A stretch of DNA of 64,000 bases from Dermanyssus gallinae. Taxonomy: Eukaryota > Arthropoda > Arachnida > Mesostigmata > Dermanyssidae. A model generated the notes under the pieces. That model searched no databases and was not told where the DNA came from. It worked only from the letters and a program-made list of their open reading frames with translations. Each line of letters begins with the position of its first letter. Position 1 is the stretch's first letter. Below are positions 37,763-48,751 of the stretch, piece after piece. The stretch lies in contig QVRM01001225.1 of the NCBI GenBank assembly GCA_003439945.1, positions 124,001 through 188,000 of the forward strand, written 5' to 3'. The position numbers and the translations under genes were made by a program.

Positions 37763-37983
37763 TATATATTTATATATTTATATATTTATATATTTATATA
37801 TTTATATATTTATATATTTATATCTTTATATATTTATATATTTATATATTTATATATTTATATATTTATCTATTTATATATTTCTATATTTCTATTTATA
37901 TATTTATGTATTTATCTATTTATCTATATTTATATATTTATATATTTATATATTTATATATTTATATATTTATATATTTATAT
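37688..37983. repeat. (TA)n leading into TATATATTTA minisatellite
   Basis: About 70 bp of pure TA followed by some 220 bp of a 10-bp unit (TATATATTTA) with occasional C substitutions. The foldback copy C begins at its right edge. Confidence 0.96.
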
Positions 37984-38772
37984 GGTCCTCCATAACCGTA
38001 TATACTTATTTGAAGGTTTAGTAAAATTCGTTAAGAAAATTATTTTTCCTAATGGAAGAAGAGGGCTTGTTTAGGAGTGAGGGGTGATTTCTAAAAGTAC
38101 TTATTTTGCCTTTTGTTCTCTTATATAATTTTGTAAAATCTACGTTTGCGAAAGAACTAGAGAAAAAAGGCGGATTGCCAGGTTTAGGAAAGCCATAAAA
38201 GTCGATATGTCGTTTTGTCTCACACTGAAGCCTTCTCGTACAGAGCCGTAAATAAAAACCGTATCCTGCGACCAAATATTTGCGCCCAATAGACTATTAT
38301 CAATTTTATGCCCATCATTTGCATACCAAGGTGATGGTGCCGCGTGACGTACTTGCCGAGTAACTAAGCGTTTTTGACAGCCATATCCAAGGCGAAGACC
38401 TGCATACTTGCATAGGTTGTATAACAAAGTTAGGTACATATGTTGAAGTTTGGTAGAACACGACACACAAATATTTTTCCTCAGTGGAAAGAGGGGGCGA
38501 AAACGTATTGAAAAAATCTTACGGTTCTAAGCGTGAGAGTTTCAACGTAAAACATAACAACTATGGCTAGAATTAAAAAACATTTTTAAGGAGGTTGTTT
38601 TTAATTCTAGACTATCATCCACCATGCCGCCACAACTATAGCTATCGGAAAGTTACTCGGCAACTATGTAACGCAGCACCGTCACTTTTGTATGAAAATG
38701 ATGGGCATTAAATTTACTATTGCCTGATAATAGTATTTTGGGCGTGAATTTTTGATAGTAATGACAAATTAG
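37983..38772. mobile_element. Foldback element copy C, left part (split by LINE)
   Basis: It resembles copies A and B along its length but is more diverged; the left end is GGTCCTCCATAACCGTA instead of CAGGGTCATTCATATCGTTA. It includes the left arm, the internal segment (same orientation as B) and the start of the right arm (AACTATGTAACGCAGCACC..CACTTT...GGGCATTAAATTTACTATTGC). The copy then stops abruptly where the LINE's 3' end begins, and the right arm resumes at 41379. A 67-bp palindromic insert lies inside (38565-38631). Confidence 0.8.
38565..38631. mobile_element. 67-bp palindromic mini-insertion with 8-bp direct repeats
   Basis: CTAGAATTAAAAA (38567-38579) and TTTTTAATTCTAG (38598-38610) are perfect inverted repeats around an 18-nt loop, followed by 21 bp. 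The insert is flanked by ACAACTAT at 38557-38564 and 38632-38639, consistent with an 8-bp target duplication. The sequence is absent from foldback copies A and B at this position. Two tandem relatives lie at 52980-53096. Confidence 0.6.
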
Positions 38773-39039
38773 TTTACAATACAAAGACTCCTTTATTGAA
38801 AAAGGGGTGTTAAAATCACATTATAGTCTTTACACTCATGGGCACGTCCATGCGAACGCGTTATTCACAACTTTGACATTAGATACTTCCGGTGGAGTAA
38901 TTGACACACCACTACGAAGATTATCTGGACGTAATGTGAAAAAGGTACTAAAGGTATTACTCCGGATTAGTCGTTTAAAAAGTCTCACGTCAACTTGCAT
39001 TTGGTACTCATTCGTGGTTGGGAGTACGAGGCTCTCGCG

Positions 39040-41360
39040 TCATTTATTGCAGCGCCATGCGACTCGTTTGACAAATTTATCCTGCACTTGCTGGAGCACT
39101 TCTACATATTTTCTATAAAAAGACGCCCGCACGTGTGAACAGTATATCCACTTTGGTACAACAAGCGTATTATACAGTTTTATGTACATTGCTGGGACAT
39201 GCCCGATAAACGCAGATTTTACAATTTCGGCGATATGAGAAGTATACTTCATTTGACAATCAAATATAACACCGAAGTATTTGTATATTGATACTTCAGG
39301 TATACTATCAATCAATCAAATAGAGCATGTACAAAATAGTTCATGTTATTATTAAACATAAATATTTGTTGTCCTGCCGTTCCACCGAGAGAAGAAGTGT
39401 AAAGATCTTCGACAATCAAAATTAGGTATACTCTGGCCGTTCATAAAATATGAAGTCTCGTCCGTGACTGTTGTCAGCACGGCACATTTAGAAGTGGATA
39501 TTTCTATTCTATTCAAGTGGACCCATACTAGCACGGAATCAATTGCCTTCTATAACTCGGTTTTCTCTTTGTCGTCTTTAACTTCAACGTATATATTTAG
39601 GTCGTCGGCATAAAGTTTGTAAATCACGTCGAGCTTACCAAGGACGAGTTTAAGGTCTTGAGCAAAAATTGCATACAAGAGCTGCCCTAGGCAGGAACCC
39701 TGCGGGACTCCAGACGGGCATGGAGCAGTACCAGACATAGCACTTTTTATCTTGACCCTAAAGCTTCTACTAGTGAGATAGGCTTGGCACCAATTTCGAA
39801 CCCTAGGTCCGATGCCTAGCGATTCCATATTGCTTAGTAAGATTTGGTGGTCAACCCGATCAAAAGCACGCGAAATATCAAAGTAAACGATGTGGAGCGG
39901 AGATACGTGATTTCGCGCCAGGGCCCAGTCATGCGAGACCTCCAATAATTGGGTTGCTGTCGATTGCCCCTTAGTGAATTCGTGTTGCTGATTGTCTAAA
40001 AGTTGGTTAAAGGATAAGAATCTGAATTTTTCCATGATTAAACAGAGGATGACACACTAGGCAATAATTAAGACAAGATAAGATGACACACTAAGGCCGG
40101 TAATTTTCAGCAGTTGCTCTAGAGCCCTTCTTGTGCACAGGTGCAACAATGGATTCACGGAAGACGGCGGGAACTTCTTTAAAGTACCGAGTGAAAATTA
40201 TTGCCAGCGGCTCCGCTAGAAACTCGCCCAGTTCTTTGAATATAATAGGTGGTAGCCTATCAGGCGAAGATGTGCGTTTGCGTTGCAGATTTCGAAGTTT
40301 TTTAGCACAATAAAAGGATGGAATTCCATGTCGTTGAGTGTGTGTGGCGTTTGCTTGATTCTCGCGATGGAGACGTTTTGAGGCGGTATGTAGACACTTT
40401 TGAAGTAGCTCAGCAGAACCTCGGCCTTGTGTCCGTCTTTAACAGCGGTGCCTTTATCATGGCTAAGCGGCGTTACACCGGACTGCAGTTTCAGACGCCG
40501 GCCTGCATATCGAAAAAAGTCCCTTGCATCGCGGATATTCAGATTACGTTCCTCCAAGCGCCGATAACGCAATGCCGTACGTGCCAAATTACGCGAGAGG
40601 CGTTTATGGCTTTGAGAGGAGGGTGCACTACTATTCAGTTTTCGAGTAGCCCTGTCAATAGAATCCTGTAGTGGTGAAGATGATTGTTGCATCATCTTCG
40701 GAGTATATCCTTCTACAAGGACGGACATGATACTTAGGAAAGAACAGTACTGGGCTTTCACTAATTGACATTGCGCAAAAGAGAGACACCAATTGGTGGT
40801 TGCTAGGGTGGCAGCCATTGCATTATAATCAGTTTTATAGAAGTTAAAAGATGGATTTTCGTTACGCTCTTGTCTTTTTGCGGATATTTTGAAGGTGCAG
40901 CCAGATGGTCGGACTTTACTGGAGATTCACCGACGGTAATATCAGTAATTAATTCTTCATTATCTGTCAATAACAAATCCAGTATATTCTGTCCCCGGAT
41001 TGGAACCGTAACAAGTTGCACAAGTCCAGCAGAACAACAGAAGGAGCTGAAGATGTATTCCTTAGTTTCCGCAAAAAAGTTTAGGCCCCCTGTGATCCAG
41101 TCTATTCCGGACTTCAAAATGGCGGGCCAGCTTACTTAAACTAAACCATCCAAGGCTTCACGTAATATGCGCATTCGTTGCGCTAGCTCGGCAGAGGAAC
41201 CGCTTGGAGAAAAATAGGCACATATTACCCGATGGCTTTGATTGGTCCCACGAAACACGTCGATGGCGACAACCTCAGTCGTCGTATCGCCGATATCGAT
41301 GTCGCAGCATCCCAGCTCAAGCTTGCAAAGTATACATACTTCGCTTCCACAGCGGCCCAT
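39040..41360 (-). pseudogene. LINE ORF2: endonuclease-reverse transcriptase, inactivated
   Basis: Reading down the minus strand, 41360-41136 carries an endonuclease part ('VVAIDVFRG...RVICAYFSPSG'). 41117-40803 follows with 'IDWITGG', 'LVQLVTVPIRGQNILDLLLT' and 'SDHL', the C-terminal blocks of an APE-type endonuclease. The linker spans 40818-40216. 40035-39550 encodes the palm: 'QHEFTKGQST', 'FDISRAFDRVDH' (first catalytic Asp), 'SGVPQGSCLG' and 'YADD' (remaining two Asp). 39534-39040 is the connection region ('YKYFGVIFD', 'WIYCSHV'). All three palm Asp residues are visible, but stops, frame breaks and the insertion at 39307 inactivate the copy. The N-terminal endonuclease residues are missing. 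It is a relative of the LINE at 58385. Confidence 0.8.
39307..39423 (-). mobile_element. 117-bp retroposed insertion with 9-bp target duplication
   Basis: It is flanked by identical AGGTATACT at 39298-39306 and 39424-39432. Leaving out the insert and one repeat brings the two halves of the host LINE frame back into register: '...MNGQS' continues to 'IPEVSIYKYFGVI'. On the minus strand its 3' end is TTTGATTGATTGATA, a short GATT tail. This pattern fits a 5'-truncated LINE tail or a SINE mobilised by a LINE. A relative lies at 34100-34225. Confidence 0.8.
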
Positions 41361-41378
41361 ACGGTCCTTACAAAATAC

Positions 41379-41622
41379 GGATATTAACTTTTTATGCCTT
41401 TCCTTAACCTGGCTATTCGCCCTTCGCTAGCTTGCATCGGGTGTCATTGAGATTATGCAGAATGAACCGAACACGCCGGTATGATCGATTTTTTCGAGCA
41501 TTGGTTCTCTCGCCAACGTATGTTTTGCACAACTATGTAGGAGAAAAAAAGACAGAATAACTACTTTTATAAATGTCACCCATACTTTTAAACAAGATGT
41601 TTCCGCCCCTTGGCCTCGTGCC
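41379..41622. mobile_element. Foldback element copy D = right part of copy C
   Basis: It resembles the right arm of copies A and B (CTTTTTATG.C.TT.CTTAACCTGG.TA, GAACACGCCGGTAT.ATCG, GCACAACTATGTAGGAGAA, AAACAAGA.GTTTCCGC). It begins about where copy C left off, apart from some 45 bp. The outer terminus is missing. Confidence 0.75.
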
Positions 41623-43432
41623 CAACCGAGTGAGAATTTCAATCAATGCATCGTGATCTATATAATGTCTGCGCTGCAAAAGACACTATGGCTATGCATA
41701 GTTAAGATTAAAAACGAATATAAAAATATTACAAAAATTACGATATATACATTCAACTTTTGTTCGTGAATGAGTGCTGTTAGCATTACTATAAACAACT
41801 AACATAACCATGTCACAATAAAAAAATAACAGTTGACAGTCTATCTGTTCTAGAAGCAGATATTCGTTGCTCAAATTTTGTACTTCTTGCCTTGCAACTT
41901 TTAGTTTAATTTAATCCCTATGTCCGCCGCTGTTATAGAGAAAATTAATAGAAAACTCTAGTGAGTAACTTCAAGTACAAGCATTTCATTACGCATAACT
42001 TGGGTTAAAATGTGACGGCATTATAGAGCAAGCACGATGGGCATGCCGTCGCTATCGACCAGGTGAGAACCACCTATTCTGAAATTTGCTTCTAGTACTA
42101 ATAGAACTAAATATATGTTTATTTTTGCATAGATTTTGCCAAACCTTCGCAGCGACACCATACGCTATTGTTACTTCAGTCATATTATACAAAACGACTA
42201 CGCGCCAAAGGGATGTTTATTTCTACAAAGATTTCTATAAATTTTCACAGCGACGCCACACTGTAATCTCACTGTAGTATTCTTATACAAAATAACGACA
42301 TGCAGATGGATGTTTACTATATGATGTAAAACTTTATTATTTACATATGTTACAGTTGGTGTATATAAAGTACTCTGTATCGATAATATATGAATGTCGT
42401 GTGTTTAGTTAAAGAGCCTCATGTGCACAAAACGATTGCCATATTCCTATAAAGTGTGTTTCGTAACAACGAAAGACTAGCAGCTGAAAGACTAAAAACG
42501 ACTCATTAGACTAAAATGTGCTTGACTTTTTTTGTAAGTACAACTGCATAATAAATACATAATAAAATAAAACGAAATACTCGCCTACACAGCATGAGCG
42601 CTACAACTAAATCAAGACTTTAAAGCTTTTAAAAAAGAAGCAATGCTATTTTGAGAAATTGTCAGCTGAGCACCTGGCATTAGCTGTAAATACCGCTGCC
42701 ATTACTTGACCCACTGGATCGAGTGACGTGGTGCTGACGGTTCAGGGATTCCCAAAAGCACGGAGATCAAGATAGTCTCATATCATTCCAGCCCACTACA
42801 AGCACATACGTACAAAAAGAAAAGTGCGTACATGATAGAATGATACGGAAGCATTCAACCTAAACCATAGCAAATCCTTAAAGCGCACTATTTTGCCTCA
42901 AAATATGTTCATATGCTACTTATATGAATATGTTTACAAAAAAATAATGTACATAAATATGTCTATACTATGCTGCCACTTGCCAAAATGGTCATATATC
43001 GTGACAGAAAAATCCATCAGACAAGATGCAACAAAGTATTCTTTAACCACCTCACTGTAAGGCTGCAACATAGCAAATAACACAAAAAATGACTATAACC
43101 TGCTCCTATTAGGCACTCCCCCCCCCTCCTTCCTATAGGGGAAACTGTGTGCTTTCATCTTAGGAGTAAGCAAACTGTCCTTCGTACTACAATTTTAAAT
43201 AGTGACAAAAAATCAAGTTTGTCTAATTAAAATTGAGTGGCAGTAATGACAATCAATGTTGGGCAGTGTTGTCGTCGTAACATAGAATGTGCTAAGCTTA
43301 TTTCTATTTTCTTCATCTTCTTTCTCATAGCAAAACTGTTTAAACGACGGTATGAATCGATGATGAATCTGTACATGTCTGTATACATCATGTGTTTCGA
43401 ATTCGTGCGACCGATCGTTTCTCACTCGCTTA
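41623..43432. other. AT-rich spacer
   Basis: No recognised gene or repeat family. Confidence 0.5.
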
Positions 43433-43770
43433 TTAGACGCGCTTCGTCTCTTCGTCTACAATCGACCGGTTGTCGGCTGATTGCTGACCTCTCTCGAATA
43501 CCACCAGTATCTTTCGACGATGCCTCTCTCGCCCTGTGCCTTGACGACTGGACCTTTCATAGTAGCAGCTGCAACTACAGCGAGGTTCTTCTAGCAGTAA
43601 GTCTCGACGCAAGCGTTCCATAGGTGACATAGGATGCTGGTGAGAACAAGGCTCGTTTTCGCCAGCTCCCGCCAGAGAGCGCAACTCTGCCAGGGACTCG
43701 CCATGCTCGCTGCCAGGTGGACAACGTGACCACAGGACAGCGACGAAGACGGTGAACATGACCAGGCCAT
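43433..43770 (-). other. Possible terminal exon: hydrophobic segment plus charged tail
   Basis: An open minus-strand frame begins after a CAACAG at 43771-43776 and reads a hydrophobic stretch of about 13 residues ('GLVMFTVFVAVLW'), then a long charged, Cys-containing tail to a stop at 43433. If CAACAG is an acceptor, its phase (1) matches a GTAAAC donor at 43956-43961. The preceding 185 bp would then be a CAA-rich intron without a pyrimidine tract, which is unusual. The alternative is read-through of the Asn-rich frame. A single-pass membrane tail would suit a mucin-type protein. Speculative. Confidence 0.2.
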
Positions 43771-43779
43771 CTGTTGTTG

Positions 43780-43935
43780 TTGCTGCTGTTCCTGGCGCGT
43801 GTAGAGGTACTGGTGGTGGTAGTAGTAGTGGGAGTGCTTATTGTTGTTGTTGTGGTTGCTGTTGTAGTGGTTGTTGTTGTTGTGGTGGTTGTTATTGTTG
43901 TAGTTGTTGCTATTATTGTTGCTGTTCTGCTGGTC
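43780..43935. repeat. (GTT)n/(CAA)n low-complexity tract
   Basis: Imperfect trinucleotide repeats that translate as Asn-, Thr- or Gln-rich depending on frame. Confidence 0.9.
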
Positions 43936-43961
43936 ACGCTGCAGCTGCAGGTGAGGTTTAC

Positions 43962-44129
43962 GGTTATCCGTAAAGCGTTGCCTCTTCCGACAGGCGGCAA
44001 ATGAGTCGGCCAACTCGCGAAGCTGTTGACCTGCCGAACAGAGCGCCTGCCGATGCTGGACGAGGCGGACGTGAACGAGGTCGCTCGAGGGAACCACGTC
44101 AGGCAACCATGTTGCCCTCCCGGACAGGT
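43962..44129 (-). CDS. Candidate internal exon with BH3-like motif
   Basis: Minus-strand frame preceded by CTCTTCACAG (acceptor, AG at 44131-44130) and possibly ended by a GTAAAC donor at 43961. Both boundaries are phase 1 and the length is 168 bp. It encodes about 56 residues. The segment 'AGQQLRELADSFAAC' fits the BH3 pattern (small/hydrophobic, x3, Leu, x3, Ala, Asp, x, Phe) of Bcl-2-family death regulators such as Bim and Puma. A short helix with this pattern can arise by chance, and no Bcl-2 fold is visible. If spliced to the exon at 45376-45928, the segment would sit after a mucin-like region, which argues against a cytosolic BH3-only protein. If no donor is used, the frame runs on into an Asn-rich repeat to 43591. 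Confidence 0.35.
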
Positions 44130-44296
44130 CTGTGAAGAGCGACATTAAGTAATGCAGTTATTTTATGTATGTTTAATAGAGTTGGGATATATACAAATAT
44201 AAAGTGTATGTATACAATTGTATATGCATACGCAAGCATCTATACACATACATAAGTTTATGGAAATAAAACAAAAATTAAAAATTAAAACACTTG

Positions 44297-44301
<5 letters not shown>

Positions 44302-44339
<38 letters not shown>
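44302..44339. repeat. (TA)n microsatellite
   Basis: It lies within the proposed intron between the two candidate exons. Confidence 0.97.
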
Positions 44340-44342
<3 letters not shown>

Positions 44343-44663
44343 CGCAGACAAATGAACAAAAATCCTACTAGTGCTACATATGATAATATCTAGCACAATT
44401 CTAGCTTTATAAAATAATGATTAGAATAATGAGGCCAATGTTGCACTTGCACGATGGAATTAAATATACTTTACAGGATTTTGGGACTCGGATTATGCCG
44501 TTTGTACATATTGCCGTTTTAAGTGCCGAATTGACTTTGGCAATCTTTCAGCATTTTTTAAAAGCTAGAGCTAAGCCACCTTCTCGCCAAAAATTCTCAT
44601 ATATGCCGTGCCACATCTAAGTAATGAGTGAGGAATTCCGCTCGTTCAGTAGCTTTTATTAGT

Positions 44664-44665
<2 letters not shown>

Positions 44666-44730
<65 letters not shown>

Positions 44731-44756
44731 AAGAGAGCAAATAGAGAGAGAGATAT
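44666..44756. repeat. (TA)n-(GA)n compound microsatellite
   Basis: About 49 bp of TA followed by GA repeats and GATATA. Confidence 0.95.
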
Positions 44757-45193
44757 ATACTAAATTAGTCTAAATCTGGAAGATCATTACCAAGCGATTT
44801 CTTAGAGAAAAAATGTAAATATCACGCCGCATTATTGCTTTCTGGCAGTTTGTGGTTTGATGTGCAATGTATTGATATCGCAATAAATATTTATCTCGTT
44901 TAAACGTGATAAATATTTACCGCAAATCAAAGCGTTGTTTTGTTTTGCAGCAGTTTACTGGAGAGCATGCTTCCTCTGTGCTTTTTTAGACGACGTCTCT
45001 TTGCAGAAGCAATTCACAGTAAGTCTACTTCCTATTGAGTTGCAATAACTCGATTCGTACTACCAAGCACAATTCGGTACGAAGCCCAGAGATATCCAAA
45101 GACGTACAAGCAAGAACGCTCTACAAGTGTGTTTCCATTCTGAGGTTCTTTAAGGTTAGGGCAGTTGGAACAGTAGAGTGGTGAGGCTGCACG

Positions 45194-45194
<1 letters not shown>

Positions 45195-45221
<27 letters not shown>
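45195..45221. repeat. (TA)n microsatellite
   Basis: Short TA tract upstream of the candidate donor, inside the proposed intron. Confidence 0.95.
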
Positions 45222-45225
<4 letters not shown>

Positions 45226-45375
45226 CGTATGTGTAATCATTATTGTATGTTGTGACAGTAAGCACACAACGTTATTGATAAAAACGTTAGTCAAAATAGA
45301 AGTAAGAAACAAAGGTGATCGCCACCGTGAGCGGGATTCATTCCTGTTGGCGCGCCAATTGGAAGCACAACTTAC

Positions 45376-45928
45376 CGTCATCTTTGACAGATAGAAACAT
45401 CCCAGTCGCTTTGCACGATTGACTTGTTTTAGACACTGTTTCTGCTGTTGCTGCTGCTTCTGCGGAAGCTGACGGAGATTCGACTTCGAAAGTTGTGGTC
45501 GAGATCGTCCTCGTCTTTGTGCACACGAAAGTCGGTGACGTTAATCGAGGCGATGAAATGGTTGCTGATGCCCGTGACGTTAATGCGGATGATAATGATG
45601 ACGCAGATGATAACGATGACAATGTGGATGATGAGGCCGATGACAACGATGATGGAGGGGGTGTTTTTGTTGTTGTTGTTGCGACCGCAGCGGGTGCTCC
45701 CACAGTCGTCATTTGCCGTAACGAGGGAGCACCTGTTGTAACAACCGTAGTGATCGGCGTTGTTGTTGTTGCTGTTATGGTTGAACTGGTTGTTGTTGTA
45801 GTAGGTCTTGTTGTAGCAGCCGTGTCGGTGATCACGCACAGCACGCATCGATGTTCACCACAGAGTTGCTCGACAGTATCCATACATATAGGTGTTGCGC
45901 GTTTGTAGCGTTCAGCAATCATTGACCA
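45376..45928 (-). CDS. Candidate exon: mucin-like Ser/Thr-rich extracellular protein
   Basis: An open minus-strand frame of 184 codons is bounded by a plausible acceptor (CTTCGCTATCAG, AG at 45930-45929) and a strong donor (G|GTAAGT, intron from 45375). It starts with a non-repetitive Cys-containing segment ('YKRATPICMDTVEQLCGEHRC'), then about 110 residues dominated by Thr, Ser, Ala and Pro, a likely O-glycosylated stalk. It ends with 'SCKATGMFLSVKDD'. The exon ends in phase 1, matching the phase-1 acceptor of the candidate exon at 44129; the intron would be 1246 bp. The first Cys spacing (C-x7-C-x4-C) vaguely recalls GFR-alpha/GAS1 modules, but I would not name a family. No signal peptide is visible, so an upstream exon is expected. 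The opposite strand is also open but gives Val/Asp homopolymers, less protein-like. Confidence 0.5.
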
Positions 45929-46835
45929 CTGATAGCGAAGGACTTCGTCCGTCCACCGTAATCGTCGTCGTCGTCGTCGTCATCGGTTCAAGTCAAAAAC
46001 CTTGTGCGCGCCCGAGTGCGAACTCGGACATTTTATGTCGGCCGACATTTTATGTTTGCCTTCGACGGGCGGCACCGGGTGGGGTGGTGGTCGAGGTGCA
46101 CTGCCCTCAGCAGCAGCCGCAATAGCAGTTCACGCCACCCATGTGCTCTCGTGGGAGAGGAGGAAAACAGGCAGACGACGAAAACCAGGACGACGACGAC
46201 GAAAACCAGGACGACAACCACGACGAAAAGGAAGAACGAGGCACCACCGTCGTCGCCGCCGCCGCTGCTGCTGCCGCCGCTGCCGCCGCCATGGGAGAGG
46301 GCTGCTGGCCCGAGTGGGAGGCGCCGAACACCTCAATGCGTTGCTGGGATACCTGGGAATTGGGACCACAGTGGTTCGGGACCGCCGGGGGAAATAGGCG
46401 GTCGATCTGCAGAGCCACAACTATTTATCTCCCCACATTATCTTTCCTTTCTATCTCTGTCTCGCTCTTTCTATCTCTCCGTCTTTCTCGCGCGCGCCTG
46501 CGAACGCTTCCCTCGTATTCCTTTGTATAGTTTCTCTAAATGTCTCCAAATCCTTGTCGAGATTGCGACTCGTACTCAACAAGGAGCGGCGCCACACAAA
46601 CGGACGGCCACATTATTCTGGCCGACGGTTTCGTAACCTTGTCACGCTTTTTGAAGTGGAACTTACTAAACGTTCATAGTTCTAATGTCGATGATTGGTC
46701 TACGCTAGAAGTACCTACCCCATTATTGGCACTTTTATTTAATGAGGAACATATATGAAAGAGATTGAGATGGTTGAGTGAAAGCAGGTGTATCCTATGA
46801 GAGAACTTGGGGCGCCAGTGATTAGTTGTACGCAT

Positions 46836-46872
<37 letters not shown>

Positions 46873-47580
46873 TTCACTAAATTAAAGTACATGCTTGAGG
46901 CACTCGTAACGCTGCTTTATATAGGGATTTTTCTCGTAAGTAATTGGGGGCGGAATTTTTTGACTGACAGTAAAATTACGTTATTTTGTTTTACCGATAT
47001 GACTGAACGACCTAATTTCGCAAAATATACGTTTTTGATTTAGAAACTGAATATGCCGGCCTGTTAAATATAACATTTTTTGAACAAAAAAGTTTCTGAC
47101 GAAAAGGAATTTGTCATATGAAATAAACTCTCAAAAATCGATCTCCTGTAATATCACACTTTTCAGCTTTCATGTTTAATTCGCTAAATGTTTGCCATTA
47201 GGCTCATAAAGGACACACATTAGGCCAAGCGCGCATTCCGTGGGGACCATTTTGGTACCAAAACGTACCATCGTGCTGGACTATAGCCTTGAGTGAATAC
47301 TCCCTCTTACACCTACCAGCAGTTCTAAGAAAGTTCTGCTTCAAAGTGTGTGATACATTTTTCCGTTTGACTTTTAGGAAGCTCATAATCGCTTAGCTGT
47401 TCACTAAACCAACCCAATATTTAAGTAAATGAAGAGCAGCCGGGCGGGTCCTATGCGAAAGCTTGCTGGCGTAGCAATGATCATTTGGTGCACTTAAAAT
47501 GACCTCTTATGCAATCGAAGCGAAGAAGTATGAAAACCACAACTTCAGCAGGGAAGCCAGCCTGGATTTCTTTTAAGCCA
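45929..47580. other. GC-rich low-complexity island then AT-rich spacer
   Basis: 45960-46300 carries CGT/GAC and GCC repeats giving poly-Ala, poly-Arg or poly-Pro in different frames. A (TA)n tract lies at 46840-46869. An upstream exon of the gene below is possible here but cannot be defined. Confidence 0.35.
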
Positions 47581-47639
47581 ACGAATAACTACATCCGTAC
47601 CCACCTTATCAACAGATGGGTGCGGATGTAGTTGTTCGT
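47581..47639 (+). other. 59-nt stem-loop
   Basis: The arms 47581-47603 and 47617-47639 pair over 23 bp around a 13-nt loop. The two non-Watson-Crick positions are both G-U in plus-strand RNA, so the RNA stem would be continuous. The pairing stops at the ends of the arms. Either a short inverted repeat or a small RNA hairpin; too short and too perfect to call a microRNA precursor with confidence. Confidence 0.7.
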
Positions 47640-47969
47640 AGTAGTTGAAACTGTGCAGCCCACTAATCACCAAGCAAATGATGACTTCGGTCGCTGGTTT
47701 CAGCAGAAAAAGAAAACCAGTTTAAGACCCTGCGCTTGTGCTTTTCATATACGAAGACTCGACGGCGGTGAGCCCACGGGAACTCGCATATGATCCACCT
47801 GAATATGTACGCCAGGATAATTTTTCCGTCCAATTTTAAGATGGCATGGTGACCAGCTACCTTAAAGGCTAATATGAACCTTCCGAAAAGTTAAATGGTA
47901 CCTGTATCAAATACCATATTATTTTAACAAGTCGTACAATCAAATGGCCACAATCAGTTAAAAAAAACA

Positions 47970-48751
<782 letters not shown>

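Larger units (their letters stand above)
38773..41378 (-). mobile_element. CR1/Jockey-group LINE, 5'-truncated, nested in foldback copy C/D
   Basis: The minus-strand element contains, in order from 41378 down, part of an endonuclease, a linker, a reverse transcriptase and a 3' UTR with AATAAA (complement at about 38792-38797). Its two ends coincide with the break in the foldback element, so it inserted there. Several stops and frameshifts are present, and a later 117-bp insertion interrupts the coding sequence at 39307-39423. Confidence 0.75.

Noticed and set aside
43962..44129. Firm naming of a BH3-only protein
   Set aside because: The motif is short and degenerate and the neighbouring exon suggests an extracellular protein; kept only as a finding.
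45495..45908. Plus-strand Asp/Val-rich frame opposite the candidate mucin exon
   Set aside because: Homopolymer-like and without splice signals; the minus-strand reading is better supported.
46004..46636. 210-codon plus-strand frame
   Set aside because: Dominated by GAC/GCC repeats translated as Thr, Pro, Ala; no domain or splice support.
47204..47386. 60-codon minus-strand frame
   Set aside because: Checked against mariner N termini; no block matches.
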